A stretch of DNA of 64,000 nt, taken from positions 77,149 to 141,148 of the forward strand of contig JANRLL010000014.1 in NCBI GenBank assembly GCA_033762715.1. The letters are read 5' to 3'. The translations under genes were made by a program, and so were the position numbers. Positions 26,013 to 34,720 of the stretch are shown here, in pieces; positions within the stretch are counted from its first letter, which is position 1, and the number at the start of each line of letters is the position of its first letter. The notes below the pieces were generated by a model. That model made no database searches, was not told where the DNA came from, and was given only the letters and a program-made list of their open reading frames with translations. The DNA comes from JANRLL01 sp033762715. Lineage in GTDB: Bacteria > Pseudomonadota > Alphaproteobacteria > Rickettsiales > SXRF01.

Positions 26013-26510
26013 ATGGATATAGCTCGCCCCTTTGCCAACCCCGTTACCAAACCACCGCGCTATATGGTCTGCGTCGATCATCGCGAAGAGTCGCGCACGG
26101 CCTTGCGCCTAGCCTGCATGAAAGCACTCGCCCGCTCCGGCTCAGTGGTGATTGTGCATGTAATTCCGCCCGCTGATTTTCAGACACTGGGCGCCATTGC
26201 CGACCGCATGCGCGAAGAACGCAAAAAAGAAGGCGAAGAGTTGCTGCAAACGCTCATCAATGAGGCAGCGGCTCATTACGGCGTTACCCCTGCTCCGGTG
26301 CTACGGGAAGGTGCAGCTGGCGATGAGATCGTCGCTAATGCGCTGGAAGATCATGATGTGATTATGCTTGTGATCGGTGTGGCTAGCCATAATAATGGTC
26401 GCGGCAAGCTCTCGGCTTGGCTTGCCAGTCAGCTGGGCAACAAGCTCTTGGTACCGCTACTCATGGTGCCTGGCAATTTAACCGACGAGCAATTGCAATC
26501 ACTGGTGTGA
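26013..26510 (+). CDS. Universal stress protein, UspA family
   Basis: A 165-residue single-domain UspA-type protein. It has the opening YMVCVDHREESRTALRLAC, the VVIVHVIPPADF strand, and the VIMLVIGVASHNNGRGKLS region in place of the ATP-binding G-x2-G-x9-G(S/T) motif, which is only partly matched. So nucleotide binding is uncertain. It is 3 bases after TIGR02186 and probably in its operon. It ends 12 bases inside the convergent RDD gene. Confidence 0.82.
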   Translation: MDIARPFANPVTKPPRYMVCVDHREESRTALRLACMKALARSGSVVIVHVIPPADFQTLGAIADRMREERKKEGEELLQTLINEAAAHYGVTPAPVLREGAAGDEIVANALEDHDVIMLVIGVASHNNGRGKLSAWLASQLGNKLLVPLLMVPGNLTDEQLQSLV

Positions 26511-27083
26511 TTTTTTCTCTATGCGAATTACCACGGTGTGCGCGAGTTTATCGTGCCAGCCTTGACGGCGCTTATTAAACCCGATCCAGAAAAATCCCAG
26601 CAATAAGGGAATGGCTGACAACACGTAGCCCGCCAGGCGCAGCGCCATTTGGCGCATTGTAATCGGCTCTAAGCTTTGTGCATCGACGATTTTCATCCGA
26701 AGCAACACTTTGCCTGGGGTTGCCGCCCAGCGATGCCAACAGAAGAGAATAGCTGCACCTAGTATCACCATTTGAATCGCACCCGATACCAACCACCAGT
26801 CGATGATTTTCATCTCATAGAGATAATGCAAATACCATTCGCCCAACGCATTCTGATCGGAGAATTCCTGCGACTTCGCACGCACATATTCCCAATCCAG
26901 CGGCGGCTTGGGATAAAGGCGATTAAAGGCAAAATCCATAATGGGCTGCACGAAAATCGCAAGCAAGGCAGCATCAATTGTCGCTGCAAACATGCGGCGA
27001 TTCATACCTGCATAAATCTCAGGTATAACATCCGGCCGTTTGCCGGTGCCCATGATGGCAAGGTAGCGCCTAAACTTGCTCAT
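26499..27083 (-). CDS. RDD family membrane protein
   Basis: About 194 residues with the RDD pattern: an opening MNRRMFAATIDAALLAIFVQPI with the Arg and the first Asp, later ATPGKVLLRMKIVDAQSLEPI and a third hydrophobic helix. Four hydrophobic segments in all. The role is unknown; some RDD proteins act as Na+/H+ antiporters. The start at 27083 overlaps bioD by 14 bases; ATGs at 27137 and 27053 are possible. It may be a passenger in the biotin operon. Confidence 0.72.
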   Translation of the reverse strand: MSKFRRYLAIMGTGKRPDVIPEIYAGMNRRMFAATIDAALLAIFVQPIMDFAFNRLYPKPPLDWEYVRAKSQEFSDQNALGEWYLHYLYEMKIIDWWLVSGAIQMVILGAAILFCWHRWAATPGKVLLRMKIVDAQSLEPITMRQMALRLAGYVLSAIPLLLGFFWIGFNKRRQGWHDKLAHTVVIRIEKKSHQ

Positions 27084-27762
27084 GTTCGCAAATCCAACTG
27101 ATAGGTGGCATGGCTTTCCACAACTCCTGGGTGACACGCAGGCGCGGTATTTTCACAATCGGCACATTATGGTCGATAAATTTTTCTAAAGTCGTAGCGG
27201 TATCTTGCAGCGAGGCGGCGCTTTTATCGGACTCACTTAGCACCACCGCACGAATGGGCAAGTGACGCGCATTCAACACTTCCAGCGCGGTGAGTGTGTG
27301 GCTGATAGAGCCGACATAGGTACCCGCCACCAGTATCACCGGCCAGCCTAACGCGCTCATCCAATCAAGCACAGTATGGCTGTTGTTAAGCGGGGACATG
27401 ATACCCCCCACCCCTTCCACCAATGTCACATCGGCACTGAGTGCAGCATAATCACGGCATAGCGTCACCAGCGTGTTCAAGTCAATGGATTGGCCTTCAA
27501 GCGCAGCAGCCATATTAGGCGCCAAGGCTGCTTTATAACGCCAGGGCGAAATAGTGGCCGCCACTTCTTCACTCACCGACAAACCGCAGCTTTTTAAAAT
27601 CAGCGCCGTATCGGTTTCTTGGGAATGCGCATTATAGCCGGAGATAATCGGCTTGAGCGCCGTTACTTTTTTGCCGGCCTGACGCAGCTGCCAACATAGG
27701 CTCGTGGTCACCAGCGTCTTGCCGATATCCGTGCCGCTTGCTGTAATAAAAAATGGGTTCAT
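27070..27762 (-). CDS. bioD: Dethiobiotin synthetase
   Basis: Closes the ureido ring of dethiobiotin with CO2 and ATP (230 aa). The P-loop is ASGTDIGKTLVTTSLCW at residues 8-24; LKPIISGY holds the DAPA-binding Lys; VEGVGGIMSPL follows. Three bases separate it from bioC. It is last of the leftward bio genes. Confidence 0.95.
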   Translation of the reverse strand: MNPFFITASGTDIGKTLVTTSLCWQLRQAGKKVTALKPIISGYNAHSQETDTALILKSCGLSVSEEVAATISPWRYKAALAPNMAAALEGQSIDLNTLVTLCRDYAALSADVTLVEGVGGIMSPLNNSHTVLDWMSALGWPVILVAGTYVGSISHTLTALEVLNARHLPIRAVVLSESDKSAASLQDTATTLEKFIDHNVPIVKIPRLRVTQELWKAMPPISWICEHEQV

Positions 27763-27765
27763 ACC

Positions 27766-28533
27766 TTACCCTTTATGTAGCACGAGATATAGCACGTCCC
27801 AGCTGGCAGGCAAGCCTTGAGGCGTGGCATGCGCACTAACATAGGCGGCTTGTAGGCGCTTCATATAGGTCTGTGTGGTAAGGCCTCGTTTGCGCCCTGT
27901 TAATTTGTTGCTCGCACCGATGGCTTTGAGCGCATGCATGAGGGTTCGCACATCCGGATAATAATGGATGTCGGTTTTTTGCTCACTATGGGTCACGCGC
28001 CAACCGGCTGCTTGCGCCGCCGCTTGCAGAGCCGCTGCGGACAGAAATGGGCTTACATGGGGTGCAGCATCGAGTGCGGCAAAGGCACTGCGCAACTCGT
28101 GCAGTGTTTGCGAGGAAAAGGTAGAGATGGCCATGCTGGCTTGCGGTTTCGCGATGCGAAAACATTCATGCAATACGACTTCCGGTTCACTCACCCATTG
28201 CAACATTAGCGATGAAAACAATCCATCCATTGACGCATCAGCAAAGGGCAGTTGCGCTGCTTGGGCATTGACCACGTGCGGCAAGGTACGCTTGGCTGCC
28301 TGACACATGCCGTACGCCATATCCACCAAGGTTAGCTGCCATCCTTGCGCTTGTTTTTCTCCCGCTAATGCACCGGTGCCGCCGCCAATATCGGCGATCT
28401 GCGCGCCTTTTGGCCATTGGTTGGCAACGAGCCGCAACAGCTGTTGGCGCACCTGGGTCTGCAAAGCGGCATGTTCGTCATAACGCGACGCGGCCGCACC
28501 AAAAGCGCTGCTAATGGCTTTGCGGTCAAACAT
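27766..28533 (-). CDS. bioC: Malonyl-ACP O-methyltransferase BioC
   Basis: Methylates malonyl-ACP to disguise it for fatty-acid synthesis of the pimeloyl chain (about 255 aa). It opens with FDRKAISSAFGAAASRYDEHA, the typical BioC N-terminus; SAM motif I is IADIGGGTGALAGE, then LVDMAYGMC. I use the ATG at 28533, which overlaps the bioH stop; ATG 28545 and TTG 28548 are further upstream in frame. Confidence 0.92.
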   Translation of the reverse strand: MFDRKAISSAFGAAASRYDEHAALQTQVRQQLLRLVANQWPKGAQIADIGGGTGALAGEKQAQGWQLTLVDMAYGMCQAAKRTLPHVVNAQAAQLPFADASMDGLFSSLMLQWVSEPEVVLHECFRIAKPQASMAISTFSSQTLHELRSAFAALDAAPHVSPFLSAAALQAAAQAAGWRVTHSEQKTDIHYYPDVRTLMHALKAIGASNKLTGRKRGLTTQTYMKRLQAAYVSAHATPQGLPASWDVLYLVLHKG

Positions 28534-29206
28534 GGCAATGCTCATCAATGAGTGACTTCACCTGCGCCGGATCATGCCAATGCGGTGCGTGACCGCAGCC
28601 ACTTAGATGCTTGACTGTAGCGCGGGGCAAGTGACGTGCAAACTGCGCCGATTGCGCTACATTCACCACCGCATCGTCGCTGCCATGAATCAATAAGCTT
28701 GGCGGGAAGTGATCAAATGACAAGGACGCGCAACTAAACTGCTCCAGCTGAACCAGCCAAGATAGCCAGTCTTTGGCGAGCACCTCCTCCTGGCGTGCAT
28801 GGGGTAGCTGCGCGCGCACCGGCTGCTCCTTCGCATCCGCTTTCACCACCAGCTCCCAGGCTTTGCTCAAGGTGCGCTTGGGATTGGCTTTATAATTGTC
28901 ATGAAATTTTTGGTATTGATCGCGCTTCATACCCAGTGGCAACGTCGTATTTTCTACAAACTGAAAAGGTGGTGCGAGCATCACCAGCGATTGCGGTGTT
29001 GCTTCATGAGCCGCAATGACGCGCGTAAGCAGCTGCGCACCCAGCGACCAGCCAACCCAGCACTCATGCGCACGTCCCTGCTCACTAATCAACGCCAATG
29101 CTTCCTGCGGATCAAGATGCGCATAATCCACATGGGTTGCATCCGGATAGAGGTTTGCGAGCGCATCATGCGCCTGGCCCCAACCACTTACACACATTAT
29201 TCGCAT
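28526..29206 (-). CDS. bioH: Pimeloyl-ACP methyl ester esterase, BioH-like
   Basis: An alpha/beta hydrolase (226 aa) that removes the methyl group when the pimeloyl chain is complete. The nucleophile elbow VGWSLGAQL carries Ser, the acid is in LLIHGSDDAVVN, and the His is in LSGCGHAPHWHD. Position between bioF and bioC makes the role nearly certain, although sequence alone could also fit the analogous BioG or BioV class. It overlaps bioF by 10 bases and bioC by 8. Confidence 0.87.
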   Translation of the reverse strand: MRIMCVSGWGQAHDALANLYPDATHVDYAHLDPQEALALISEQGRAHECWVGWSLGAQLLTRVIAAHEATPQSLVMLAPPFQFVENTTLPLGMKRDQYQKFHDNYKANPKRTLSKAWELVVKADAKEQPVRAQLPHARQEEVLAKDWLSWLVQLEQFSCASLSFDHFPPSLLIHGSDDAVVNVAQSAQFARHLPRATVKHLSGCGHAPHWHDPAQVKSLIDEHCHV

Positions 29207-30336
29207 GCTGGTATCTCTTGCTGAACCAAATGCGCTACCGCTTCAATCTGCGCATGGGTATGCAACGCCGAAAATGCAAAGCGTAACCGCGCTGAATTTT
29301 CCGGCACGGTGGGCGGGCGAATGGCGGCCACTAAAAACCCTTCGGCTTCCAGCCGCGCCGATGCGGCAACCGCTTTTTCCGACTCGCCGATAATCACCGG
29401 CACAATGGCGCTTTGCGCTTCAGCCAGCCCCAGCAGCTGCGTGAAATAACGCGCATGCTGCAATGGTTTTTGACAACAAGCGGGATCGTTTTCTATGATG
29501 CGTAATCCGGTAATGGAGGCAGCAACGGCACTGGGTGGCAGGCCGGTCGAATAGATCACACTACGCGCTGCCGTTTGCAGATAATCAATTAAGACCTGGC
29601 TGCCGCACACATAGCCGCCATAACTGCCCACCGCTTTAGACAAGGTGCCCATTTGAATCACCGATGGGCCGCATTGCATATCCGATTGCGGCACCACGCC
29701 CAACCCATGCGCATCATCGACCATCAGCCATGCATCATAGCGCTCGGCCAGTGCTTGCAGTTCGACAAGCGGCGCGCGGTCACCATCCATGCTGAAGACG
29801 GTTTCCGTCAAAATCAGGCATTGCTGATACTGCGCACGGTTTTCCTCCAGCAGCATGGCGCAATGCTCCATATTGTTATGGGCAAAACGCTGAAAATTAG
29901 CACCTGAGAGGCGAATGGCGTCAATCATCGAGGCATGCACCAGCTTATCGGCGATAATCAAATCGCCTGGCCCCACCAGGGCCGGAATAATCCCGATATT
30001 GGCTAAAAAACCGCTGCCAAATACGCAAGCCGCTGCCGTGCCCTTATAGGCCGCCAGGGAGGCTTCCAGCTCGTCATAAAGCGGGTAATTGCCGGTCACT
30101 AAGCGTGAGGCCGCAGCCCCCGCCCCGTATTGCGCCAAGGCGGCTTGGGAAGCAGCGACAACATCCGGGTGTTGGCTCAGGCCTAAATAGTCGTTACAAC
30201 TGAAAGAAATCAACTTGTTACCGCCCCGCTCAACCTGCGAGCCGGCCTGGCGATGGGTGGTGCGCAGGATACGTCGGCGCTGCTTGCTTTCCAGTAGCTG
30301 CAATTTTTGCTGCAATATATCGTCTAATGCTGGCAT
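29197..30336 (-). CDS. bioF: 8-amino-7-oxononanoate synthase
   Basis: PLP enzyme joining pimeloyl-ACP and alanine (379 aa). SFSCNDYLGLSQHPDV is the N-terminal substrate region, GAGAAASRLVTGNYPLYDELE follows, DDAHGLGV binds the cofactor, and the Schiff-base Lys is in GTLSKAVGSYGGY. It is first of the leftward bio operon; its start faces bioB across 58 bases. Confidence 0.95.
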   Translation of the reverse strand: MPALDDILQQKLQLLESKQRRRILRTTHRQAGSQVERGGNKLISFSCNDYLGLSQHPDVVAASQAALAQYGAGAAASRLVTGNYPLYDELEASLAAYKGTAAACVFGSGFLANIGIIPALVGPGDLIIADKLVHASMIDAIRLSGANFQRFAHNNMEHCAMLLEENRAQYQQCLILTETVFSMDGDRAPLVELQALAERYDAWLMVDDAHGLGVVPQSDMQCGPSVIQMGTLSKAVGSYGGYVCGSQVLIDYLQTAARSVIYSTGLPPSAVAASITGLRIIENDPACCQKPLQHARYFTQLLGLAEAQSAIVPVIIGESEKAVAASARLEAEGFLVAAIRPPTVPENSARLRFAFSALHTHAQIEAVAHLVQQEIPACE

Positions 30337-30345
30337 TTTGTCGTT

Positions 30346-30355
30346 TTGTAGATTA
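30346..30355. promoter_or_regulatory. Weak BioR-like operator between bioF and bioB
   Basis: TTGTAGATTA matches eight of ten positions of the TTATAGATAA-type palindrome bound by the alphaproteobacterial GntR regulator BioR. The site is 9 bases before the bioF start and 40 before bioB, a good place to control both. The sequence match is weak and no bioR gene is in the window. Confidence 0.22.
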
Positions 30356-30394
30356 TCACCTGTATTTCCGATTAACTGTCATTAGGATTACACT

Positions 30395-31381
30395 ATGCAA
30401 GCGAATATTCGTCATGACTGGCAAGCCCAAGAAGTCAGCGCGTTGTTTGAGCTGCCATTCAACGACCTGCTGTTTCGTGCCCAATCCGTGCACCGCGAAT
30501 ATTTTAATCCCAACCAGGTCCAGATTTCCACGCTGCTTTCGATTAAAACCGGCGGCTGCCCAGAAGACTGCGCTTACTGCCCGCAGAGTGCCCATTTTTC
30601 CACCGGCGTCAAGGCCGAAAAGCTGATGGATGTCGATACCGTTATCAGCGAGGCAAAAAAAGCCAAAGCAGCCGGTGCCTCTCGCTTTTGCATGGGCGCT
30701 GCCTGGCGCTCGCCCAAAGACCGCGATATTGAAAAAGTAGCCGCCATGATCGAAGGCGTGAAAGCGCTCGGCATGGAAACCTGCGCCACGCTTGGCATGC
30801 TGGAAAAAGATCAGGCGCAAAAGCTCAAAGAGTGCGGCCTCGATTATTATAACCACAATCTCGATACGTCGGAAAATTTCTACGGCAATATCATCTCGAC
30901 TCGCACCTATAAAGACCGCCTGGACACACTCGCTAACGTGCGCGACGCCGGCATGAATGTTTGCTGCGGCGGCATTGTCGGCATGGGTGAATCACGCACT
31001 GACCGCGCCGAAATGCTGCGTACCCTTTCCAACATGCCCAAGCACCCCGAAAGCGTGCCGATTAACCTGCTGGTACAGGTTGAAGGCACCAAACTCGCCG
31101 GACGCGAAGCACTTGATAGCTTTGAGTTTATCCGCACCATTGCAGTTGCGCGTATTTTAATGCCAGGGTCTTACGTGCGCTTGTCAGCCGGCCGTGAAGA
31201 GATGAACGAACAAACGCAAGCGCTCTGCTATTTTGCCGGTGCAAACTCGATCTTTTACGGCGAAAAACTGCTTACCACGCCTAATCCCGATGCCGATCAG
31301 GATATGGCGCTGTTTAAAAAGTTGGGGCTGGCACCGCTTGAGCCGCCAGCTTGCAAAGAGGAACAGCACGCAGCAGCATAG
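30395..31381 (+). CDS. bioB: Biotin synthase
   Basis: A radical-SAM sulfur-insertion enzyme (328 aa). The cluster motif is GGCPEDCAYCPQSAHF (C-x3-C-x2-C), NHNLDTSENFYGNIISTRTYKDR is the family block (quoted here only by its ends, NHNLDTS and TRTYKDR), and Arg/Cys ligands of the second cluster are in CCGGIVGMGES and LSAGREEMN. AGGA precedes the ATG with 8-base spacing. Confidence 0.97.
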   Translation: MQANIRHDWQAQEVSALFELPFNDLLFRAQSVHREYFNPNQVQISTLLSIKTGGCPEDCAYCPQSAHFSTGVKAEKLMDVDTVISEAKKAKAAGASRFCMGAAWRSPKDRDIEKVAAMIEGVKALGMETCATLGMLEKDQAQKLKECGLDYYNHNLDTSENFYGNIISTRTYKDRLDTLANVRDAGMNVCCGGIVGMGESRTDRAEMLRTLSNMPKHPESVPINLLVQVEGTKLAGREALDSFEFIRTIAVARILMPGSYVRLSAGREEMNEQTQALCYFAGANSIFYGEKLLTTPNPDADQDMALFKKLGLAPLEPPACKEEQHAAA

Positions 31382-31384
31382 ATC

Positions 31385-32641
31385 ATGTCAGCACACTGGT
31401 ATGATGAAGGTCTTTCGCATATTTGGCTTCCTTACTGCCAAATGAAAACGGCGTTGCCGCCGCTGCCGGTTGTTGGCACGCAAGGCAGCCATATTTTCCT
31501 CGATGACGGACGTAAACTGGTCGATGGCATTGCCTCCTGGTGGAGCGCCTGTCACGGCTATAATCATCCGCATATCGTGGATGCCATGCAAAGCCAGCTT
31601 ACGACCCTGCCCCATGTGATGTTTGGCGGGTTGGTGCATGAGCAAGCGTTGACGCTGGCAAAGCGCCTAACCGATATCGCACCGGAAGGTCTCAGCCGTG
31701 TATTTTTTGGTGATTCAGGTTCGGTTGCCGTCGAGATTGCACTCAAAATGGCGCTGCAATATTGGCGCAATAGCGGCAAACCGCAGAAAGACCGCTTTAT
31801 CTGTTTCCGCAACGGCTATCACGGCGACACGCTGGGTGCGATGTCGGTTTCTGATCCAGAAAAATCGCTGCATAAAGCGTTTCGTAATGCCGTTATCAAA
31901 CAATTTGTGGTCGATATTCCCAGTGACGAATATGGGTTTGCTGAGCTTGATTCACTGCTCGCTGGCATTCACGGCAATGTCGCCGGTATGGTGATTGAGC
32001 CGTTGGTGCAAGGGGCTGGCGGTATGATCTTCCATTCGGCCGACACGTTGGGCGAGCTGTACCGGCTGGCCAAGAAACACCAGATTCTTTTCATCGCCGA
32101 TGAAATCGCAACCGGCTTCGGTCGCACCGGCAATCTATTCGCCTGTAATGAAGCAGGCATCAGCCCCGACATACTCTGCCTGGGCAAAGCCCTAACCGGC
32201 GGCATGATGACCTTAGGCACCACACTGGTGCAGGACGAGGTGTTTCAGGCGTTTTATGATGACAATCCCGATCGCGCATTGATGCATGGCCCAACCTTTA
32301 TGGCCAATCCGCTAGCCTGTAGCGCCGCTAATGCTTCACTCGATTTATTTGCAACCGAGCCACGGCTGAAACAGGTGGAAGCCATTGAACTACAGCTGCA
32401 ACAGGAACTCGCTGCCTGCGAGTCGCTGCCCGGCGTACTCGATGTGCGGGTGAAAGGGGCGATTGGCGTGGTGGAATTAGAATCGATCGACAGCCAAGCG
32501 CTTCGTGCCAAGTTTATTGAAAAAAATGTGTGGATTCGCCCATTTAAAAATATCGTCTATGTGACGCCGGCTCTGACAATTGAACCCAGCGAGCTCAGCC
32601 AGCTTACTAAGGCTATCCTAGATGTGCTAAGCGGCAGATAA
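31385..32641 (+). CDS. bioA: Adenosylmethionine-8-amino-7-oxononanoate aminotransferase
   Basis: A class III PLP aminotransferase using SAM as amino donor (418 aa). It opens with HIWLPYCQMKTALPPLPVV, the BioA substrate region; DGIASWWSACHGYNHPHI, FFGDSGSVAVEIALKMALQYW, IADEIATGFGRTG and the Lys in LCLGKALTGGMMTLG are all present. Three bases follow bioB, so bioBA form one unit ending at a strong terminator. Confidence 0.96.
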   Translation: MSAHWYDEGLSHIWLPYCQMKTALPPLPVVGTQGSHIFLDDGRKLVDGIASWWSACHGYNHPHIVDAMQSQLTTLPHVMFGGLVHEQALTLAKRLTDIAPEGLSRVFFGDSGSVAVEIALKMALQYWRNSGKPQKDRFICFRNGYHGDTLGAMSVSDPEKSLHKAFRNAVIKQFVVDIPSDEYGFAELDSLLAGIHGNVAGMVIEPLVQGAGGMIFHSADTLGELYRLAKKHQILFIADEIATGFGRTGNLFACNEAGISPDILCLGKALTGGMMTLGTTLVQDEVFQAFYDDNPDRALMHGPTFMANPLACSAANASLDLFATEPRLKQVEAIELQLQQELAACESLPGVLDVRVKGAIGVVELESIDSQALRAKFIEKNVWIRPFKNIVYVTPALTIEPSELSQLTKAILDVLSGR

Positions 32642-32681
32642 AATAATCGCCATTCCCACTAAGCAGGAACGGCGATTATTT
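32641..32681. terminator. Bidirectional terminator between bioA and the convergent gene
   Basis: AAATAATCGCC (32641-32651) pairs perfectly with GGCGATTATTT (32671-32681), and TTCC pairs with GGAA inside, leaving a 9-base loop. Both flanks are A/T-rich, so it can act on both strands. A second perfect repeat GCCTGC / GCAGGC lies at 32748-32765, next to the stop of the opposite gene. Nothing else is seen in the rest of the gap. Confidence 0.8.
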
Positions 32682-32773
32682 AAACATCTTAAGCCGCTTC
32701 CGCGATTTTCTCCTGAAAATCACATGAAGCACGCTCAGGGCTGGCTCGCCTGCTGACAAGCAGGCTACTACTC

Positions 32774-34198
32774 TTATGCAGCAGCTTTTTTCGCGCCAGA
32801 GAAGTTATTCAACTCTTCCAGGATACGGGTTTTGATCGTGTTGCGATCGGTCGAAGCAATGCCGTAGCGAATAGCAAGCAACGCATAATCTTCATCCGAC
32901 AAGGTTACTGGAATATGTACCGCTTCTGGGTATGCCACTGGCAATTCGATGATGCGGCGAACCACATCGTTTAAGCGCATTTCATTGCGAATTGCTTCGT
33001 CGATGATTTTGTTAGCCACGCGCAGATCGCATTCGATCGATTCGTTTTCCAGCGGGTTAGCTGATTTGGTAACCGCTTTCGCATCTTGCTTCACAAAGGT
33101 TTCTTGTGCGGCTGGCTGCGATGCAACCGATACGGGTTTCACGGCTGGTGCGGCAGCGCCGTTGGTCGCTGCAGCTTGTTGAAGTGGTTGTACGATTTCC
33201 ATGGGTTTTTTCTCCTCTTGTTTTACGGTAGGTGCTGGGGTTGCGGTTGTTACAGATGCAGCCGGTGCGGACACAGGCGCTGATACGGTAGGCTGAACCG
33301 CAACTTGCGGCTGCACAGGCGCAGCAACAACAGGCGGCACGTCTTTAATGGCGACAGGCGGTGCAGCAGCGGGAATAGCAGGCGCCACTGTCGCAGGTGC
33401 AGCAGCTTGCACTTTGGGTGCTTCTACCACAGGTGCAGGCGCAGCCGCCACTGGCTCAGGCTTGCTGAGCTCAGGTAATACGAGCGGTTGTGGTGCAGCT
33501 GCTTGTGGAGCGGCAGGCGCGACAGTCACTTGTGGTGATGCCAGTTTAATATCAGGACGCGCTGCCGTTGGGTGCGTTACTTCCCCAATATCGGTCAGAC
33601 GGCGATAAACGGTAGCGTAGATTTCCAACTTACCATCGGCATATTTTTCAATCTCAATAGCATGCTCGTTGCTTTCGCTTACCAACAGCATGTATTTAAA
33701 TTCTTTGGCGTCAGTTGCAGCTGGCAGCGGCGCTTTGCGGAAATCGCCTTTGAACACGCGGCCGGTCATGCCTTGCAGTTCACGCTTATAGTTGGTTACG
33801 ACCCAACCTTTGAATTCACCATTCACATTACGGCAAGTTAGTTGGGTAACTTCAGGGCGGCTTTGCAGGTTTTCCAACTCTTGCGCATCGAACATGCTGG
33901 CGCGATCATCAGCAGACAGCTTACGCGAAATCGCGAGATATTGTTCGCCTTCCGATTCCGCGACAATCATCGACACGGCAGGATCTTTATCGTTGCTCAG
34001 CACAAACGAGGTTAGTGACTCTTGGCCAAACTGATAAGTATTGATATCCACCACCGACACGCGGCGACCGCTGAGCGATGCTTGCGGCACAAATCCGAAC
34101 CCGATCGAACTGCCGAGCTGTAGTTGCTGTGGATTAAGTTTTACTTGCGACTGGTCTTTTTTGGATGGTTTCCAAAAATCTGAAAGCGCGTCTAACAT
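32774..34198 (-). CDS. Two-domain protein with long Pro/Ala linker, unknown function
   Basis: A 474-residue protein that I do not recognise. Residues 1-215 form one domain (LQLGSSIGFGFVPQASLSGR, then a Gly/Trp-containing FKGWVVTNYKRELQGMTGRV region) with some look of the DUF2491/DUF4178 group, not secure. Residues 220-365 are a low-complexity linker of Pro, Ala and Val. The last 90 residues (NESIECDLRVANKIIDEAIR onward) are a compact helical domain. No signal peptide or membrane segment, so it should be cytoplasmic. It lies 18 bases after smpB in the same direction, possibly co-transcribed with dapA-smpB. Confidence 0.65.
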   Translation of the reverse strand: MLDALSDFWKPSKKDQSQVKLNPQQLQLGSSIGFGFVPQASLSGRRVSVVDINTYQFGQESLTSFVLSNDKDPAVSMIVAESEGEQYLAISRKLSADDRASMFDAQELENLQSRPEVTQLTCRNVNGEFKGWVVTNYKRELQGMTGRVFKGDFRKAPLPAATDAKEFKYMLLVSESNEHAIEIEKYADGKLEIYATVYRRLTDIGEVTHPTAARPDIKLASPQVTVAPAAPQAAAPQPLVLPELSKPEPVAAAPAPVVEAPKVQAAAPATVAPAIPAAAPPVAIKDVPPVVAAPVQPQVAVQPTVSAPVSAPAASVTTATPAPTVKQEEKKPMEIVQPLQQAAATNGAAAPAVKPVSVASQPAAQETFVKQDAKAVTKSANPLENESIECDLRVANKIIDEAIRNEMRLNDVVRRIIELPVAYPEAVHIPVTLSDEDYALLAIRYGIASTDRNTIKTRILEELNNFSGAKKAAA

Positions 34199-34216
34199 CT
34201 ATAATACCCCCGTAGC

Positions 34217-34690
34217 TTAATTCTTTTCTCGCATGATCCGGGCTTTGTCGCGTTCCCAGTCACGTTTTTTTATTGTATCGCGTTTTTCATACGCTTTCTT
34301 ACCTACGCCTATTGCCAGTTTTAACTTGGCCAGACCTCGGCTATTAAAGTAGAGCGAAAGCGGTACTAATGTGACCCCCTTCGTCTTTAAGCGACCAATC
34401 AGTTTGTTGACTTGCTTTCTATGCAACAACAGCTTTCGGTCACGGCGCGGCTCATGGTTGAACCGATTTCCTCCAGGATATTCCGCGATCGTTGCATTGA
34501 ACAACCAAATCGCATCATCCTTCACCCCTGCATAGGCATCGGCAATATTGACCTTGCCTGCTCGCAATGACTTCACTTCCGTGCCCGTCAATACGATGCC
34601 CGCTTCAAATTCTTCGTCAAAATTATATTCAAAACGTGCCTTGCGATTGAAGGAAACCGTTTTGCTCGACGATGGTTCTTTAGCCGACAT
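34217..34690 (-). CDS. smpB: SsrA-binding protein SmpB
   Basis: Carries tmRNA to stalled ribosomes (157 aa). The fold signatures are FNRKARFEYNFDEEFEAGIV, LTGTEVKSLRAGKVNIADAY, and the C-terminal basic tail AYEKRDTIKKRDWERDKARI that probes the empty mRNA channel. It is 30 bases downstream of dapA. The tmRNA gene is not in the window. Confidence 0.97.
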   Translation of the reverse strand: MSAKEPSSSKTVSFNRKARFEYNFDEEFEAGIVLTGTEVKSLRAGKVNIADAYAGVKDDAIWLFNATIAEYPGGNRFNHEPRRDRKLLLHRKQVNKLIGRLKTKGVTLVPLSLYFNSRGLAKLKLAIGVGKKAYEKRDTIKKRDWERDKARIMREKN

Positions 34691-34720
34691 AGGGGCTGCT
34701 AATAAAGATGAAAAAAGTTT

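Noticed and set aside
30337..30394. A BirA operator between bioF and bioB
   Set aside because: TTGTAGATT and GGATTACA half-sites exist, but 30 bases lie between them, about twice the spacing of the known operator.
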